Shown here in pieces: positions 26,284 through 35,749 of a stretch of 64,000 nt of DNA. Each line of letters opens with the position of its first letter. Position 1 is the stretch's first letter. The stretch is taken from positions 1,302,001-1,366,000 of the forward strand of contig NZ_JBDFMI010000001.1 of the NCBI RefSeq assembly GCF_047238185.1, written 5' to 3'. A program made the translations under genes and the position numbers. A model generated the notes under the pieces. It did no database searches, had not been told where the DNA came from, and saw nothing but the letters and a program-made list of their open reading frames with translations. The DNA is from Bacillus_AD sp047238185 (GTDB taxonomy: Bacteria > Bacillota > Bacilli > Bacillales > DSM-1321).

Positions 26284-27390
26284 ATGAAAATGAAATGGAA
26301 ACAAAAAATTATTGGTTTGAATTCCTACCAGCCAGGAAGAACTATCGACGAAGTGAAAAAAGAGTATGGCCTCGATAAAATTAGTAAACTGGCAAGCAAT
26401 GAAAACCCATATGGTTACTCGCCGCTCGTTTCTGAAGCGCTTCGGCAAGGAACTACACATTTCGAATTATACCCCGATGGTGCAGCTTCAAATCTAAAAC
26501 AAGCCCTATCCAAATATACGGGCCTTCCGAAAAGCCAGTTGATTTTGGGCAATGGCTCTGATGATTTGCTTAGCATTATTTCAAGAAGCTTGCTGCAACC
26601 AGGCAATAATACGGTAATGGCAGCTCCATCCTTCTCACAATATAAACATAATGCCTTAGTGGAAGGAACCGAAATTAGAGAAATTCCGCTTATCGATGGT
26701 AAGCATGATTTAAATGCCATGCTGGCAGCAATAGATGAAGAGACAGCTGTTGTATGGGTCTGTACGCCTAATAACCCTACCGGTGTCTATATCACTGAAT
26801 CTGAGTTGATTCCATTCCTTGAAGCAGTGCCTGAAGATGTCCTTGTGGTATTGGATGAGGCTTACCGTGAATATGTAGTGGCGGATGATTACCCGGATAG
26901 TCTTGAATTAATCAAACAATATCCAAATGTTATTGCACTCCGGACATTTTCTAAAATCTACGGCCTGGCATCTTTCCGTGTCGGCTACGGTTACGGAAAT
27001 GAAGCCATCATCAGCCAATTGGAGCCAGTCCGGCAACCATTCAATGTCAATACACTTGGCCAGGCGGTAGCTGAAATTGCATTGGAGGATCAGTCTTTCA
27101 TCAGCCAATGCTCCTCCTTAAACCGTAAAGGTATGGAAAAGCTATATGCCTTCTGTGAAGAAGAAGGACTTCATTATTTTCCATCTCAGGCGAATTTCAT
27201 TTTAATGGATGTTAAAAAAGACGCAAATGAAGCATTTGAATATCTTATGAGCAAAGGATTCATTATCCGTAGCGGCCAGGCGCTCGGCTATCCGACCTAT
27301 ATCCGCGTAACGGTAGGGACAGAGGAAGAGACAGAAGGATTCTTATCGGAGCTTCGCGGTTTTTTGGAAAAACAGAAACAAGCAAACTAG
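26284..27390 (+). CDS. hisC: Histidinol-phosphate / aromatic aminotransferase
   Basis: 368 residues (ATG 26284; 26290 also in frame). PLP enzyme that in Bacillus serves both histidine synthesis (histidinol phosphate) and phenylalanine/tyrosine synthesis. Marks: LASNENPYGYSP, NPTGVY, DEAYREY and the PLP lysine in FSKIYGLASFRVGYG. Starts a second transcription block hisC-tyrA-aroA after the aroH terminator; tyrA begins 22 bases after its stop. Confidence 0.94.
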   Translation: MKMKWKQKIIGLNSYQPGRTIDEVKKEYGLDKISKLASNENPYGYSPLVSEALRQGTTHFELYPDGAASNLKQALSKYTGLPKSQLILGNGSDDLLSIISRSLLQPGNNTVMAAPSFSQYKHNALVEGTEIREIPLIDGKHDLNAMLAAIDEETAVVWVCTPNNPTGVYITESELIPFLEAVPEDVLVVLDEAYREYVVADDYPDSLELIKQYPNVIALRTFSKIYGLASFRVGYGYGNEAIISQLEPVRQPFNVNTLGQAVAEIALEDQSFISQCSSLNRKGMEKLYAFCEEEGLHYFPSQANFILMDVKKDANEAFEYLMSKGFIIRSGQALGYPTYIRVTVGTEEETEGFLSELRGFLEKQKQAN

Positions 27391-27412
27391 CATAATAAAG
27401 GAGTTGGCTTCA

Positions 27413-28516
27413 GTGAGAGGAAGAGTCTTTATCATCGGCCTTGGTTTAATCGGCAGCTCAGTGGCGCTGGCCATTAAGAACACCCATCGTGATGTTGTCA
27501 TGAGCGGTTATGATATAAACCAAAACAGTATGCAGCTTGCCAAAGCTCTTGGTATAATCGATCTCATTCCCTCTACGGTCCAGGAAGGTGCGGAAGAAGC
27601 AGATCTTATAATCATTGGGACCCCGGTTAAGCAAACAGAGGAAATATTGAACACATTAGCGGAGTGCTCCCTTAAGGAACGGTGCATAATCACTGACGTA
27701 GGCAGCACAAAACAAAAAATCACAGAGACTGCACAGATATTGGAAGTGACTGGGGCCACTTTCATTGGAGGCCATCCAATGGCGGGGTCCCATAAAACGG
27801 GCCCTGCGGCAGCGAAGGCTCATCTTTTTGAAAATGCCTTTTACTTATTGACCCCGGGAGAAAAGGTGGAAGAAAAAAAGACAGCCGAATTAAAAGCATG
27901 GCTTCGCGGTACAAAAGCGAACTTTTTGGTTGTCCCACCAGAAATGCATGACCAATTGACTGGCGTCATATCCCATTTCCCGCATATTATCGCAGCAGGA
28001 CTCGTTCATCAGGCCAAAAAGACCACTATCGGAAATAATCTGGTAACTCGTCTGGCTGCTGGCGGATTCAGGGATATTACCCGGATAGCCTCCAGCAGTC
28101 CTGAAATGTGGAGAGACATCCTCTTGCATAATAGAGAAAATCTATTACAATTAATGGACGAATGGGTGGACGGAATGCAAGCTGTCAAAGGGTATTTGTT
28201 GGAAGAAGATAGCGACAGCATCTATTCCTTTTTTGAAGATGCTAAGACTTTTCGGGATGATCTGCCGATCCGCTCCCAAGGAGCTATTCCTTCCTTTTAT
28301 GATCTGTACGTAGATGTGCCCGACTATTCAGGTGTCATCTCAGAAATAACAGGCTACTTGGCGAAAGAGCATATTTCCATAACCAATATTCGTATTTTGG
28401 AGACTCGTGAAGAACTATATGGAGTGCTTGTTATTTCTTTCCAAAACGAGGATGATCGAAAAGAAGCGGAAGCCTGCATCGAAAAATATACAAATTATGG
28501 CGTTTATATAGCCTGA
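27413..28516 (+). CDS. tyrA: Prephenate dehydrogenase with ACT domain
   Basis: 367 residues from GTG 27413; AAAGGAG ends nine bases upstream, while the in-frame TTG 27404 directly abuts it. Converts prephenate to 4-hydroxyphenylpyruvate with NAD. Rossmann motif IIGLGLIGSSVALAI, then GGHPMAGSHKTGP. A C-terminal ACT domain (from about residue 296, VDVPDYSGVISEITGYLA) probably binds tyrosine for feedback inhibition. Next gene aroA after 18 bases. Confidence 0.95.
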   Translation: MRGRVFIIGLGLIGSSVALAIKNTHRDVVMSGYDINQNSMQLAKALGIIDLIPSTVQEGAEEADLIIIGTPVKQTEEILNTLAECSLKERCIITDVGSTKQKITETAQILEVTGATFIGGHPMAGSHKTGPAAAKAHLFENAFYLLTPGEKVEEKKTAELKAWLRGTKANFLVVPPEMHDQLTGVISHFPHIIAAGLVHQAKKTTIGNNLVTRLAAGGFRDITRIASSSPEMWRDILLHNRENLLQLMDEWVDGMQAVKGYLLEEDSDSIYSFFEDAKTFRDDLPIRSQGAIPSFYDLYVDVPDYSGVISEITGYLAKEHISITNIRILETREELYGVLVISFQNEDDRKEAEACIEKYTNYGVYIA

Positions 28517-28534
28517 GGAAAGTGTTGGGGTAAA

Positions 28535-29845
28535 ATGACAAATCAAGTCCTACAAACAAGAGTGAAAGAACTCAATGGAACGGTGTCCGTCCCTGGTGAT
28601 AAATCGATTTCCCATAGGGCAATCATGTTTGGTTCGCTAGCTGATGGACAAACAGTAGTCGATCATTTTTTAGAGGGTGAGGATTGCCTGAGTACGATAT
28701 CCTGCTTCAAAAAATTAGGGGTCGATATTGAACGAGAAGGCTCGAAAGTGGTCATTAACGGAAAAGGATTCGGCCAGCTGAAGGAATCCAAAGAGGTACT
28801 GGATGTCGGCAATAGCGGTACAACCATTCGCCTAATATCGGGTATTTTGGCTTCGCTTCCTTTTCATTCTATCTTGATCGGTGATTCATCCATCGGAAAA
28901 CGCCCGATGTCTAGAGTGGTAGACCCGCTTAGGGAAATGGGCGCACTGATTGATGGAAGGGAGAATGGCAAGTATACGCCTCTCAGCATCCGTGGAGGTT
29001 TGTTAAAAGGCATCACATATGAGATGCCTGTAGCGAGCGCTCAGGTTAAATCTGCAATCCTTTTAGCGGGGTTGCAGGCAGAAGGCAAGACGACAGTCAT
29101 TGAAAAAGAATCGACCCGGGACCATACTGAACGAATGCTCCGCAATTTTGGAGTGGATGTCCATAAAGAAGGGAAGTCCATTACTCTTGCAGGAAAGCAG
29201 ACATTGAGGGGCACTGCTATTAAGGTGCCTGGAGATATTTCTTCAGCTGCATTTTTTATGGTTGCTGCCGCCATTGCGCCAAAGGGGTCCATCAAGCTGG
29301 AAAATGTAGGTCTTAACGATACAAGAGCGGGCATTATAGAGGTGTTAAAGGCAATGGGGTCCCACATAATTGTTCAACAAATGTCGGGCGAAAATGAAAT
29401 GGAACCGTATGGAACGATAACCGTACATTCTTCCACATTGACAAGTACTGATATAAATGGAGATTTGATCCCTCGCTTGATTGATGAAATTCCTATTATT
29501 GCCTTGCTGGCCACGCAAGCAAAAGGACGGACAGTCATAGCTGATGCAAAAGAATTAAAGGTTAAAGAGACAAATAGAATCGATACGGTCGTTTCTGAGC
29601 TTCGGAAAATGGGGGCTGATATAACCGCAACTGAAGATGGCATGGTGATCAATGGTCCGACACCTTTGCACGGGGCGGAAGTGGATAGCCATGGCGACCA
29701 TCGGATAGGAATGATGCTTTCTATCGCTGCGTTGTTTGCTGATGGAGATGTCAATCTTCAAAGAGCGGAAAGTATCGCAGTTTCATATCCTACTTTCTTT
29801 GAAGATCTAAAACGAATTACAGATGAAGAAAAGAAGAACCAATAG
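28535..29845 (+). CDS. aroA: 3-phosphoshikimate 1-carboxyvinyltransferase (EPSP synthase; aroE in B. subtilis)
   Basis: 436 residues. Transfers enolpyruvyl from PEP to shikimate-3-phosphate, giving EPSP for chorismate synthase. Signatures: VPGDKSISHRAIMFGSLADG, LDVGNSGTTIRLISG, RPMSRVVDPLREMGA and KVKETNRIDT. Last gene of the hisC-tyrA-aroA block; the terminator stem overlaps its stop codon. Confidence 0.96.
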   Translation: MTNQVLQTRVKELNGTVSVPGDKSISHRAIMFGSLADGQTVVDHFLEGEDCLSTISCFKKLGVDIEREGSKVVINGKGFGQLKESKEVLDVGNSGTTIRLISGILASLPFHSILIGDSSIGKRPMSRVVDPLREMGALIDGRENGKYTPLSIRGGLLKGITYEMPVASAQVKSAILLAGLQAEGKTTVIEKESTRDHTERMLRNFGVDVHKEGKSITLAGKQTLRGTAIKVPGDISSAAFFMVAAAIAPKGSIKLENVGLNDTRAGIIEVLKAMGSHIIVQQMSGENEMEPYGTITVHSSTLTSTDINGDLIPRLIDEIPIIALLATQAKGRTVIADAKELKVKETNRIDTVVSELRKMGADITATEDGMVINGPTPLHGAEVDSHGDHRIGMMLSIAALFADGDVNLQRAESIAVSYPTFFEDLKRITDEEKKNQ

Positions 29846-29862
29846 GGGTTCTTCTTTTCTTT
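29828..29862 (+). terminator. Terminator overlapping the aroA stop codon
   Basis: GAAAAGAAGAACC / GGGTTCTTCTTTTC hairpin; the AAG AAG AAC CAA TAG coding end is in the left arm and loop. Confidence 0.9.
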
Positions 29863-30029
29863 CATTATGCAGTTCCTGTTTTTAGGTATTTATAACCTGT
29901 CCGAAAAGTGTTATCCTGTTAAAAGCTTTTCGTAATCAGATATAATTGAAATGAATAGGATTCCTGTTTTTTTGAATAATGGGAAAGCTACGTTCATATA
30001 TTGACATATAACCGAAAGGGAGCGGTCAT

Positions 30030-30893
30030 ATGTCGTATATTGTTGAGCAATTATCTCTTTATGAAAACGGCCAAGTGAGAAAAACAAATTTGGTGATGAA
30101 GGATGACTTGGTATACGCAAGAGACATACCGGTAAATAGAATGAGTTTTATGCGGCTAAATTTGGACAACCACATTTTACTTGCGGCAGAGACAATCTTC
30201 GGAAGTGTGGAACAATGGCTTCATGGAGGAAACAGATATGCGGATGCTTGTATCCGCATGGGGGCAACAACTGTCATATTTGCTATGGAAATAGACTATG
30301 AACGCCAGTTTGACAATCTGTTAAAGAAAACCAGGAAAGCTCTGGCTTCCTTTCCTTTGGACTATGTCATTATCGCTAAGGTGCCTATGGCACTGGTCAG
30401 GCCTTCTCTTTTAAGGCGCTGCAAACAAAACCATATTCCAGCTGTAATTGTAGCAATTGAAGCAGGGGGAGAAATAGGGAAAGTGGCTTGGAGCAGAATG
30501 AGAGAAGCCATTTTTCCGTACAAAATGGTTTTTGTTCCTGAATATGCAGTATGTTCGGACAAGCAGAAATATGATTGGCAGACATGCATGCAAAAGGATA
30601 AGCTTCCGCATTTGCAAGAACCGCTAAGACTAAATGAACATTTGCCAAAGGATGCGCTCAAAAAATTCGGCATCTACCCTTTTAAAGGAATTATTCGCAA
30701 CAATGGAGAAATATCGTATAATGTCATCAAAGAAAATGACCTGAATTGTTTAATTCCATTGAAAACGACGTATCATGATTATATACAATATACAGTATTC
30801 CACAATAAAGTTATCCGGGCTGGCAATGAAACGTTTATCCCAGAAAAGCCAGGTGCACAAATGGACATTGCCGTACCCGGTTTTTTTCAATAA
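30030..30893 (+). CDS. Conserved protein resembling an amidohydrolase without metal ligands
   Basis: 287 residues, not a recognised named gene. The architecture recalls an amidohydrolase: an N-terminal beta segment (KDDLVYARDIPVNRMSFMRLNLDNHILL) where such enzymes have their first beta-sandwich and the GFID-HxH turn, then RYADACIRMGATTVIF, like the helix-TTV strand of adenine deaminase or dihydroorotase, then LDYVIIAKVPMALVRPSLLRRC. A C-terminal part with GIYPFKGII and HNKVIRAGNETF resembles the closing beta-sandwich. No HxH motif and no clear catalytic Asp are present, so it is probably not a metal hydrolase. It lies between aroA and ypiA, where B. subtilis has no gene. RBS GAAAGGGAG. Confidence 0.55.
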   Translation: MSYIVEQLSLYENGQVRKTNLVMKDDLVYARDIPVNRMSFMRLNLDNHILLAAETIFGSVEQWLHGGNRYADACIRMGATTVIFAMEIDYERQFDNLLKKTRKALASFPLDYVIIAKVPMALVRPSLLRRCKQNHIPAVIVAIEAGGEIGKVAWSRMREAIFPYKMVFVPEYAVCSDKQKYDWQTCMQKDKLPHLQEPLRLNEHLPKDALKKFGIYPFKGIIRNNGEISYNVIKENDLNCLIPLKTTYHDYIQYTVFHNKVIRAGNETFIPEKPGAQMDIAVPGFFQ

Positions 30894-31034
30894 GATATGT
30901 TAACCGCGGTTGTTGATCTTCTGAAAAAAGACCAGGCGGAAACCTTGGCGGTTGCTTAACCGAAACCGTTGTTTGGGTCAGGGATCGACAATTGAACACT
31001 ACAAAATAGAAGCCGATGGCAGGGAAGGATATAT

Positions 31035-32294
31035 ATGATAACAGTTGATAAAGTAATAGAAAAAATAAATAATGGCGAATTTGAAGAAGCATATAAACAT
31101 ATACATACAATACAAAACAGCGGACTTGAAGAAGATATATTTGTATTGGCAGAAAAACTTTCCGAGATGGGATTTCTTGAACAAGCCTCTGCGCTTTATG
31201 AGCAATTATTGGCAACGCATCCCGATGAAGGCGAATTATTATTGTCGCTCGCAGAAATACAAATTGAAATGGACCATGAGGATGAAGCGCTTGAGCTGGT
31301 GAAGAAGGTTGGAAAAGAAGACCCTGTTTATCCAAGTGCCCTGCTTTTGGAGGCGGATCTGTATGCTCTGACTGGAATGGAAGAAGTGGCATACAACAAA
31401 TTAAAAGAAGCAAAAAAAATCATGCCCGATGAACCGTTGATTGATTTCGCCTTAGGTGAACAATGTTATATGCAAGGAAGTTTTTTAGAAGCAATCGAGT
31501 GCTATCAAAATGTTCTTAATACAGAAAAAGAAGTGGCCGGGATTAGCATTCACCAGAGAATAGCTGAGTCATACAGCAATATGGGCCAATTTGAAGAAGC
31601 ATTGCCATACTATGAAAAAAGCTTGAAGCAGAAAACGGAACTGCATACTTTGTTCCAATACGGGTTGACAGCATTCCAAGCAGGTCAGTACCAGACAGCT
31701 GTTGACAAGTTTACGGAATTGAAGGAAATGGATCATGAATACCATTCCCTCTATTTATATCTTGCATCTTCATATGAGCAATTGAACGATTATAAGAATG
31801 CATACAACACCGTCAAAGAAGGAATTAAACAGGATGAATTCAATAAAGAACTTTATTTTAAAGCGGGAAAAATGTCATTGAAGCTGCAGAAAGAAGAGCA
31901 GGCGGTCTCTTATTTCCGTGAAGCAATTGCTATTGATCCAGGTTATTTGGAAGCAAACATTACTCTTTCCAAATTCTTAATAGCGAAGGAAATGTTTGAA
32001 GAATGCATTGAAACAATTGAAAGTGTACAGGAATATGGTGAAAATGATCCTCAGTTTGCTTGGCTGCTAGCGTTGAGCTATAACGGGCTTGAGGAATACG
32101 GCCGAGCAGAAAGTTGTTATAAGGAAGCTTATGAAACATATAAAGAAAATGATGATTTTCTTCGTGATTACGGATATTTTTCAATGGAAGAAGGAAACCG
32201 GGCAATGACTCTCGAACTATTTAAGAAATTGCTTGAAAATGATCCTTGGAATGAAGAATACCTTTCTGTTATCGAACAGTTTGAGAATAGGTAA
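31035..32294 (+). CDS. ypiA: Tetratricopeptide-repeat protein YpiA
   Basis: 419 residues, composed almost entirely of 34-residue TPR helix pairs (for example FLEQASALYEQLLATHPDEG, QFEEALPYYEKSLKQ, YGRAESCYKEAYETYKEN). No signal peptide, so a cytoplasmic scaffold. Same position as YpiA in B. subtilis, next to ypiB; the family has been tied to regulated proteolysis/cell-envelope control together with YpiB (ReoY in Listeria), which is family knowledge, not visible here. Confidence 0.88.
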   Translation: MITVDKVIEKINNGEFEEAYKHIHTIQNSGLEEDIFVLAEKLSEMGFLEQASALYEQLLATHPDEGELLLSLAEIQIEMDHEDEALELVKKVGKEDPVYPSALLLEADLYALTGMEEVAYNKLKEAKKIMPDEPLIDFALGEQCYMQGSFLEAIECYQNVLNTEKEVAGISIHQRIAESYSNMGQFEEALPYYEKSLKQKTELHTLFQYGLTAFQAGQYQTAVDKFTELKEMDHEYHSLYLYLASSYEQLNDYKNAYNTVKEGIKQDEFNKELYFKAGKMSLKLQKEEQAVSYFREAIAIDPGYLEANITLSKFLIAKEMFEECIETIESVQEYGENDPQFAWLLALSYNGLEEYGRAESCYKEAYETYKENDDFLRDYGYFSMEEGNRAMTLELFKKLLENDPWNEEYLSVIEQFENR

Positions 32295-32365
32295 AAAAGG
32301 TTGAATAAAGCTGGCAAGGCTGCATGGATACCAATCCAATTAATTCTGCAGAGGAGGGAAATACA

Positions 32366-32911
32366 ATGGCAGCCCCTGTTTCTGTTAATGAGAAAAAGGA
32401 ATTTATCCGATGGTTTCTCAACCATTACCAGTTAAAAAGACGTGAATGTGTTTGGATTTTAAACTATTTGATGAGCCATGACCAGTTGATGAAAAATGTG
32501 CACTTTGTGGAAGATGCGCAATATTGTCCACGAGGTCTTGTGATGGCAGCTCATTGTGTAGAAGAAGCTCCGTTCAAGTTTTATAAATCGAATGTCATGA
32601 CAACAGATGCGGAGAAATCCTTCCATGATATCCGGTTAAACCGCGATGAAGATATTTATATTACCCTGCATTTCCGTTCGGCATATTCTTCATATCACTA
32701 TGCAGCAGTATTGGAGAAGAATCCCTACCTTCCAGAGAAGGCGGAAAGCAATGAAAAAGACAAGATGATCGCGGAACAATTGCTTGAGCAATCATTGACA
32801 CAGTATCAGCAAAATCTTTTATTGCAGCAAATTGACGATGCGCTGGACCGTAATGATATTGATGCGTTCAAACAATTGACCGACCGTCTAAAACAATTCC
32901 AGTCAAAATAA
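32366..32911 (+). CDS. ypiB: UPF0302/IDEAL-domain protein YpiB (ReoY-like)
   Basis: 181 residues from ATG 32366, five bases after GAGGAGGGA. The N-terminal domain (KKEFIRWFLNHYQLKRRECV) is UPF0302; the C-terminal part QQIDDALDRNDIDAFKQL matches the IDEAL domain pattern. The Listeria orthologue ReoY controls ClpCP-dependent turnover of MurA. Co-oriented with ypiA; a hairpin terminator follows at 32918-32957. Confidence 0.88.
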   Translation: MAAPVSVNEKKEFIRWFLNHYQLKRRECVWILNYLMSHDQLMKNVHFVEDAQYCPRGLVMAAHCVEEAPFKFYKSNVMTTDAEKSFHDIRLNRDEDIYITLHFRSAYSSYHYAAVLEKNPYLPEKAESNEKDKMIAEQLLEQSLTQYQQNLLLQQIDDALDRNDIDAFKQLTDRLKQFQSK

Positions 32912-32917
32912 ATGAGT

Positions 32918-32957
32918 AATGAGCCTTTTCATGGCAGCATGAAGGGCTCATTTTTTG
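32918..32957 (+). terminator. Terminator after ypiB
   Basis: AATGAGCC...CATG / CATG...GGGCTCATT stem followed by a T run. Confidence 0.88.
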
Positions 32958-33086
32958 TTTCTTTTTCTTTTACTATTTTGGCATAGCACCAAGAAGGAAA
33001 ACTATTTTTCTTTCTTGATAATAATATATTTTCTGGATAGAAAGTGTTATTATGGAATTGTTTTACAATGTCAGGAGGGAAACTTT

Positions 33087-33545
33087 ATGAAATGGACAGC
33101 AAAAGACGTGGAATTGTATTTGAATACGAAAGAATACGTAGACACCGCTATCATTCCCTTAAACGGGATCGATTTTCAGGAACAGGCCATCATGAGCGGC
33201 TCCATGCATGAATATACCGCTATCATAGTGCAGGAAGTGGAAAGGCAGTTTAAAGGAAGAGTCCTCTTGCTGCCGCCATTGACATATAGTATGGAATGGG
33301 ACGAAGTGAAAAAAATACACTTTTTCACAGAGTGGCTCGATACATTAAAAAAACAGGAGATTCCGTTTATCTTTTTTATCACTTGCGATACAGAGTGGAA
33401 GAAGGTAAGCGCTGGCATGTCAGATCATCTAATAACAGTCCCTTTGTTGCCGTTGGATACGATGGAAGATGAGTATAAGCAGGACCTTATCGGAGGGCAG
33501 GTAAAAAAAGTATTGAATACGATCATTGACTCCTGGGCAAATTGA
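33087..33545 (+). CDS. ypiF: YpiF, DUF2487-type protein
   Basis: 152 residues from ATG 33087, preceded by AGGAGGG. A long in-frame extension upstream lacks an RBS and is rejected. Starts MKWTAKDVELYLNTKEYVDT; soluble alpha/beta protein with a strand-rich core (GRVLLLPPLTY, IPFIFFITCDTEWKK). Same place as YpiF in B. subtilis, just upstream of qcrA; function unknown. Confidence 0.82.
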   Translation: MKWTAKDVELYLNTKEYVDTAIIPLNGIDFQEQAIMSGSMHEYTAIIVQEVERQFKGRVLLLPPLTYSMEWDEVKKIHFFTEWLDTLKKQEIPFIFFITCDTEWKKVSAGMSDHLITVPLLPLDTMEDEYKQDLIGGQVKKVLNTIIDSWAN

Positions 33546-33604
33546 TTATTTATGGAAAATAATACATATGACACATTCTTGCCATTTATTGTGTTATCAG
33601 AATA

Positions 33605-33633
33605 TTGACCAAATATTCATATTGATATAAGAT
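33605..33633 (+). promoter_or_regulatory. Putative sigma-A promoter of qcrABC
   Basis: TTGACC at 33605-33610 and TAAGAT at 33628-33633 with the ideal 17-base spacing, 75 bases before the qcrA start. Confidence 0.5.
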
Positions 33634-33708
33634 TGTAATGTCCTAGTTTTATAGAATAATTTGGTAAAGATGGGTAGTATTAGTTTTTTGACGGAAGGGG
33701 GAAAATGT

Positions 33709-34215
33709 ATGAGCAAACAACGTGTTTCCAGACGTCAGTTCCTTAATTATACTCTAACTGGAGTAGGCGGTTTCATGGCTGCTGGAATGCTGATGCCAAT
33801 GGTTCGCTTCGCCGTTGATCCCGTTTTGAAAACGGATGCAAAAGGAAGCTTTGTGGCTACAAAGTTGAAGGAAAGCGAATTGACTGAAGAGCCGCAGCGT
33901 GTGAATTTCAAGGTTGACCAAGTGGATGCCTGGTATGAATCCGAAGAAACGCGGACGGCTTGGGTGTATAAGAAATCAGATGGTGAAATCGTTGCGCTGT
34001 CACCTGTCTGCAAGCATCTTGGCTGTACGGTCGATTGGAATACGGACAAGAATAACCCGAACGAGTTCTTTTGTCCTTGCCATTATGGCCGCTACAAGAA
34101 AAATGGCAAAAATATTCCTGGTACACCGCCGACCGGACCGCTGGATATGTACGAAGTTAAGGTGAAAAAGGGAATTCTTAATTTAGGACCGATCATCCCT
34201 AATAAGGAGGTGTAA
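33709..34215 (+). CDS. qcrA: Menaquinol:cytochrome c reductase Rieske iron-sulfur subunit
   Basis: 168 residues from ATG 33709 (GGAAGGGGG upstream). Carries a [2Fe-2S] Rieske cluster accepting electrons from menaquinol. N-terminal twin-arginine motif VSRRQFLNY followed by a hydrophobic segment suggests Tat export, as for B. subtilis QcrA. Cluster-binding boxes are CKHLGC and CPCHYG. First gene of qcrABC. Confidence 0.96.
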   Translation: MSKQRVSRRQFLNYTLTGVGGFMAAGMLMPMVRFAVDPVLKTDAKGSFVATKLKESELTEEPQRVNFKVDQVDAWYESEETRTAWVYKKSDGEIVALSPVCKHLGCTVDWNTDKNNPNEFFCPCHYGRYKKNGKNIPGTPPTGPLDMYEVKVKKGILNLGPIIPNKEV

Positions 34216-34218
34216 TCT

Positions 34219-34893
34219 TTGCTGAACAAAATATATGATTGGGTCGATGAACGATTGGAAATTACGCCGTTATGGCGAGATGTGGCTGACCATGAGGTAC
34301 CTGAGCACGTCAATCCAGCCCACCATTTTTCTGCTTTTGTGTATTGCTTCGGAGGTTTAACTTTTTTCGTTACAGTCATTCAGATACTATCAGGGATGTT
34401 TTTGACCATGTATTATGTACCTGATATCAAAAATGCCTGGGAATCCGTTTATTATCTTCAGAATGAAGTTGCATTCGGACAAATTGTCCGCGGGATGCAC
34501 CACTGGGGTGCCAGTCTGGTTATAGTCATGATGTTTTTACATACTTTACGTGTATTCTTCCAAGGAGCTTATAAAAAACCGCGTGAACTGAACTGGATCG
34601 TAGGCGTACTCATTTTCTTCATTATGTTAGGTCTCGGTTTTACAGGTTACTTATTGCCTTGGGATATGAAAGCGCTGTTCGCAACAAAAGTTGGTTTGCA
34701 AATTGCCGGTTCCGTACCTTTGATTGGCGAGCAGATCAAGATCCTGCTGGCGGGCGATTCGACTATTATCGGAGCCCAGACATTGACTAGGTTTTTTGCC
34801 ATCCATGTATTCTTTTTGCCGGCAGCATTGCTTGCTTTAGTGGCGGCGCACTTCCTGATGATTCGTAAACAAGGTATTTCCGGACCGTTGTAA
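34219..34893 (+). CDS. qcrB: Menaquinol:cytochrome c reductase cytochrome b subunit
   Basis: 224 residues beginning at TTG 34219, nine bases after AAGGAGG. Cytochrome b6-type integral membrane subunit with four helices and two b hemes plus a covalently bound one: heme-ligand histidines are in RGMHHWGASLVIVMMFLH and FAIHVFFLPAALLALVAAH. The conserved Qo residues are LGLGFTGYLLPWD. Three bases after qcrA. Confidence 0.96.
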   Translation: MLNKIYDWVDERLEITPLWRDVADHEVPEHVNPAHHFSAFVYCFGGLTFFVTVIQILSGMFLTMYYVPDIKNAWESVYYLQNEVAFGQIVRGMHHWGASLVIVMMFLHTLRVFFQGAYKKPRELNWIVGVLIFFIMLGLGFTGYLLPWDMKALFATKVGLQIAGSVPLIGEQIKILLAGDSTIIGAQTLTRFFAIHVFFLPAALLALVAAHFLMIRKQGISGPL

Positions 34894-34954
34894 AATGTTA
34901 GAATGTTTTGATTTTAATTAATAACCTTTTATGAACAAAGGAGGGGATTATCCT

Positions 34955-35722
34955 ATGCATCGCGGTAAAGGGATGAAGTTCGTAGGGGACTCTCGTGTCC
35001 CAGTTGAACGAAAACCTAATATTCCAAAGGATTATTCGGAATATCCCGGGAAGACGGAAGCTTTTTGGCCAAACTTTCTACTGAAAGAATGGATGGTTGG
35101 AGCTGTTTTCCTGGTAGGTTTTTTATGCTTGACGGTTGCACATGAGCCTCCGTTAGAAAAGATGGCAGATCCATCTGCCAGTGGATATATTCCACTGCCT
35201 GACTGGTACTTTTTATTTTTGTATCAGTTGTTGAAATACTCGTATGCTTCAGGACCGTACAATATCGTCGGTACTTTGATTATTCCTGGCTTGGCATTCG
35301 GTTCCTTAATGCTTGCGCCTTTCTTGGACCGGGGGCCGGAACGGCGTCCTTCCAAGCGGCCATTTGCAACTGGCTTTATGCTGTTGGCGATCGTGGCGAT
35401 TTTTTATCTAACTTGGTCTTCTGTTGCCCATCATGACTGGGCAGCTGCCAAAAAACAGGGTGAAATCGTCAAAGGCCCAGAGATCAATAAAGATGATCCT
35501 GGCTACCAAGTCTTCCAGGCTCAGAGCTGCATTGGCTGCCATGGCACTAATTTAGAAGGTTCTGCTATGGCTCCGAAACTAAGCGGCACAGGTTTGCCTG
35601 CCGATGAAGTGGCTAAGATAGCCAAAGAAGGTAAGGGATCAATGCCTAAAGATCAGTTTAAAGGCACAGATGAGGAATTGAAAAGCTTGTCCGAGTTTAT
35701 TGCCAACTTAAAAGACAAATAA
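34955..35722 (+). CDS. qcrC: Menaquinol:cytochrome c reductase cytochrome b/c fusion subunit
   Basis: 255 residues from ATG 34955 (AAAGGAGGGG upstream; ATG 34931 rejected). The N-terminal half is a subunit IV-like part with three helices (IPLPDWYFLFLYQLLKY contains the PDWY, i.e. PEWY-type, Qo motif). The C-terminal half is a c-type cytochrome with CIGCH heme attachment and a Met ligand probably in SMPKDQF. It passes electrons to cytochrome c oxidase. Its terminator has been split by the adjacent IS element. Confidence 0.96.
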   Translation: MHRGKGMKFVGDSRVPVERKPNIPKDYSEYPGKTEAFWPNFLLKEWMVGAVFLVGFLCLTVAHEPPLEKMADPSASGYIPLPDWYFLFLYQLLKYSYASGPYNIVGTLIIPGLAFGSLMLAPFLDRGPERRPSKRPFATGFMLLAIVAIFYLTWSSVAHHDWAAAKKQGEIVKGPEINKDDPGYQVFQAQSCIGCHGTNLEGSAMAPKLSGTGLPADEVAKIAKEGKGSMPKDQFKGTDEELKSLSEFIANLKDK

Positions 35723-35749
35723 GAAAAAAAGCCGATGATGCCTTAAACT

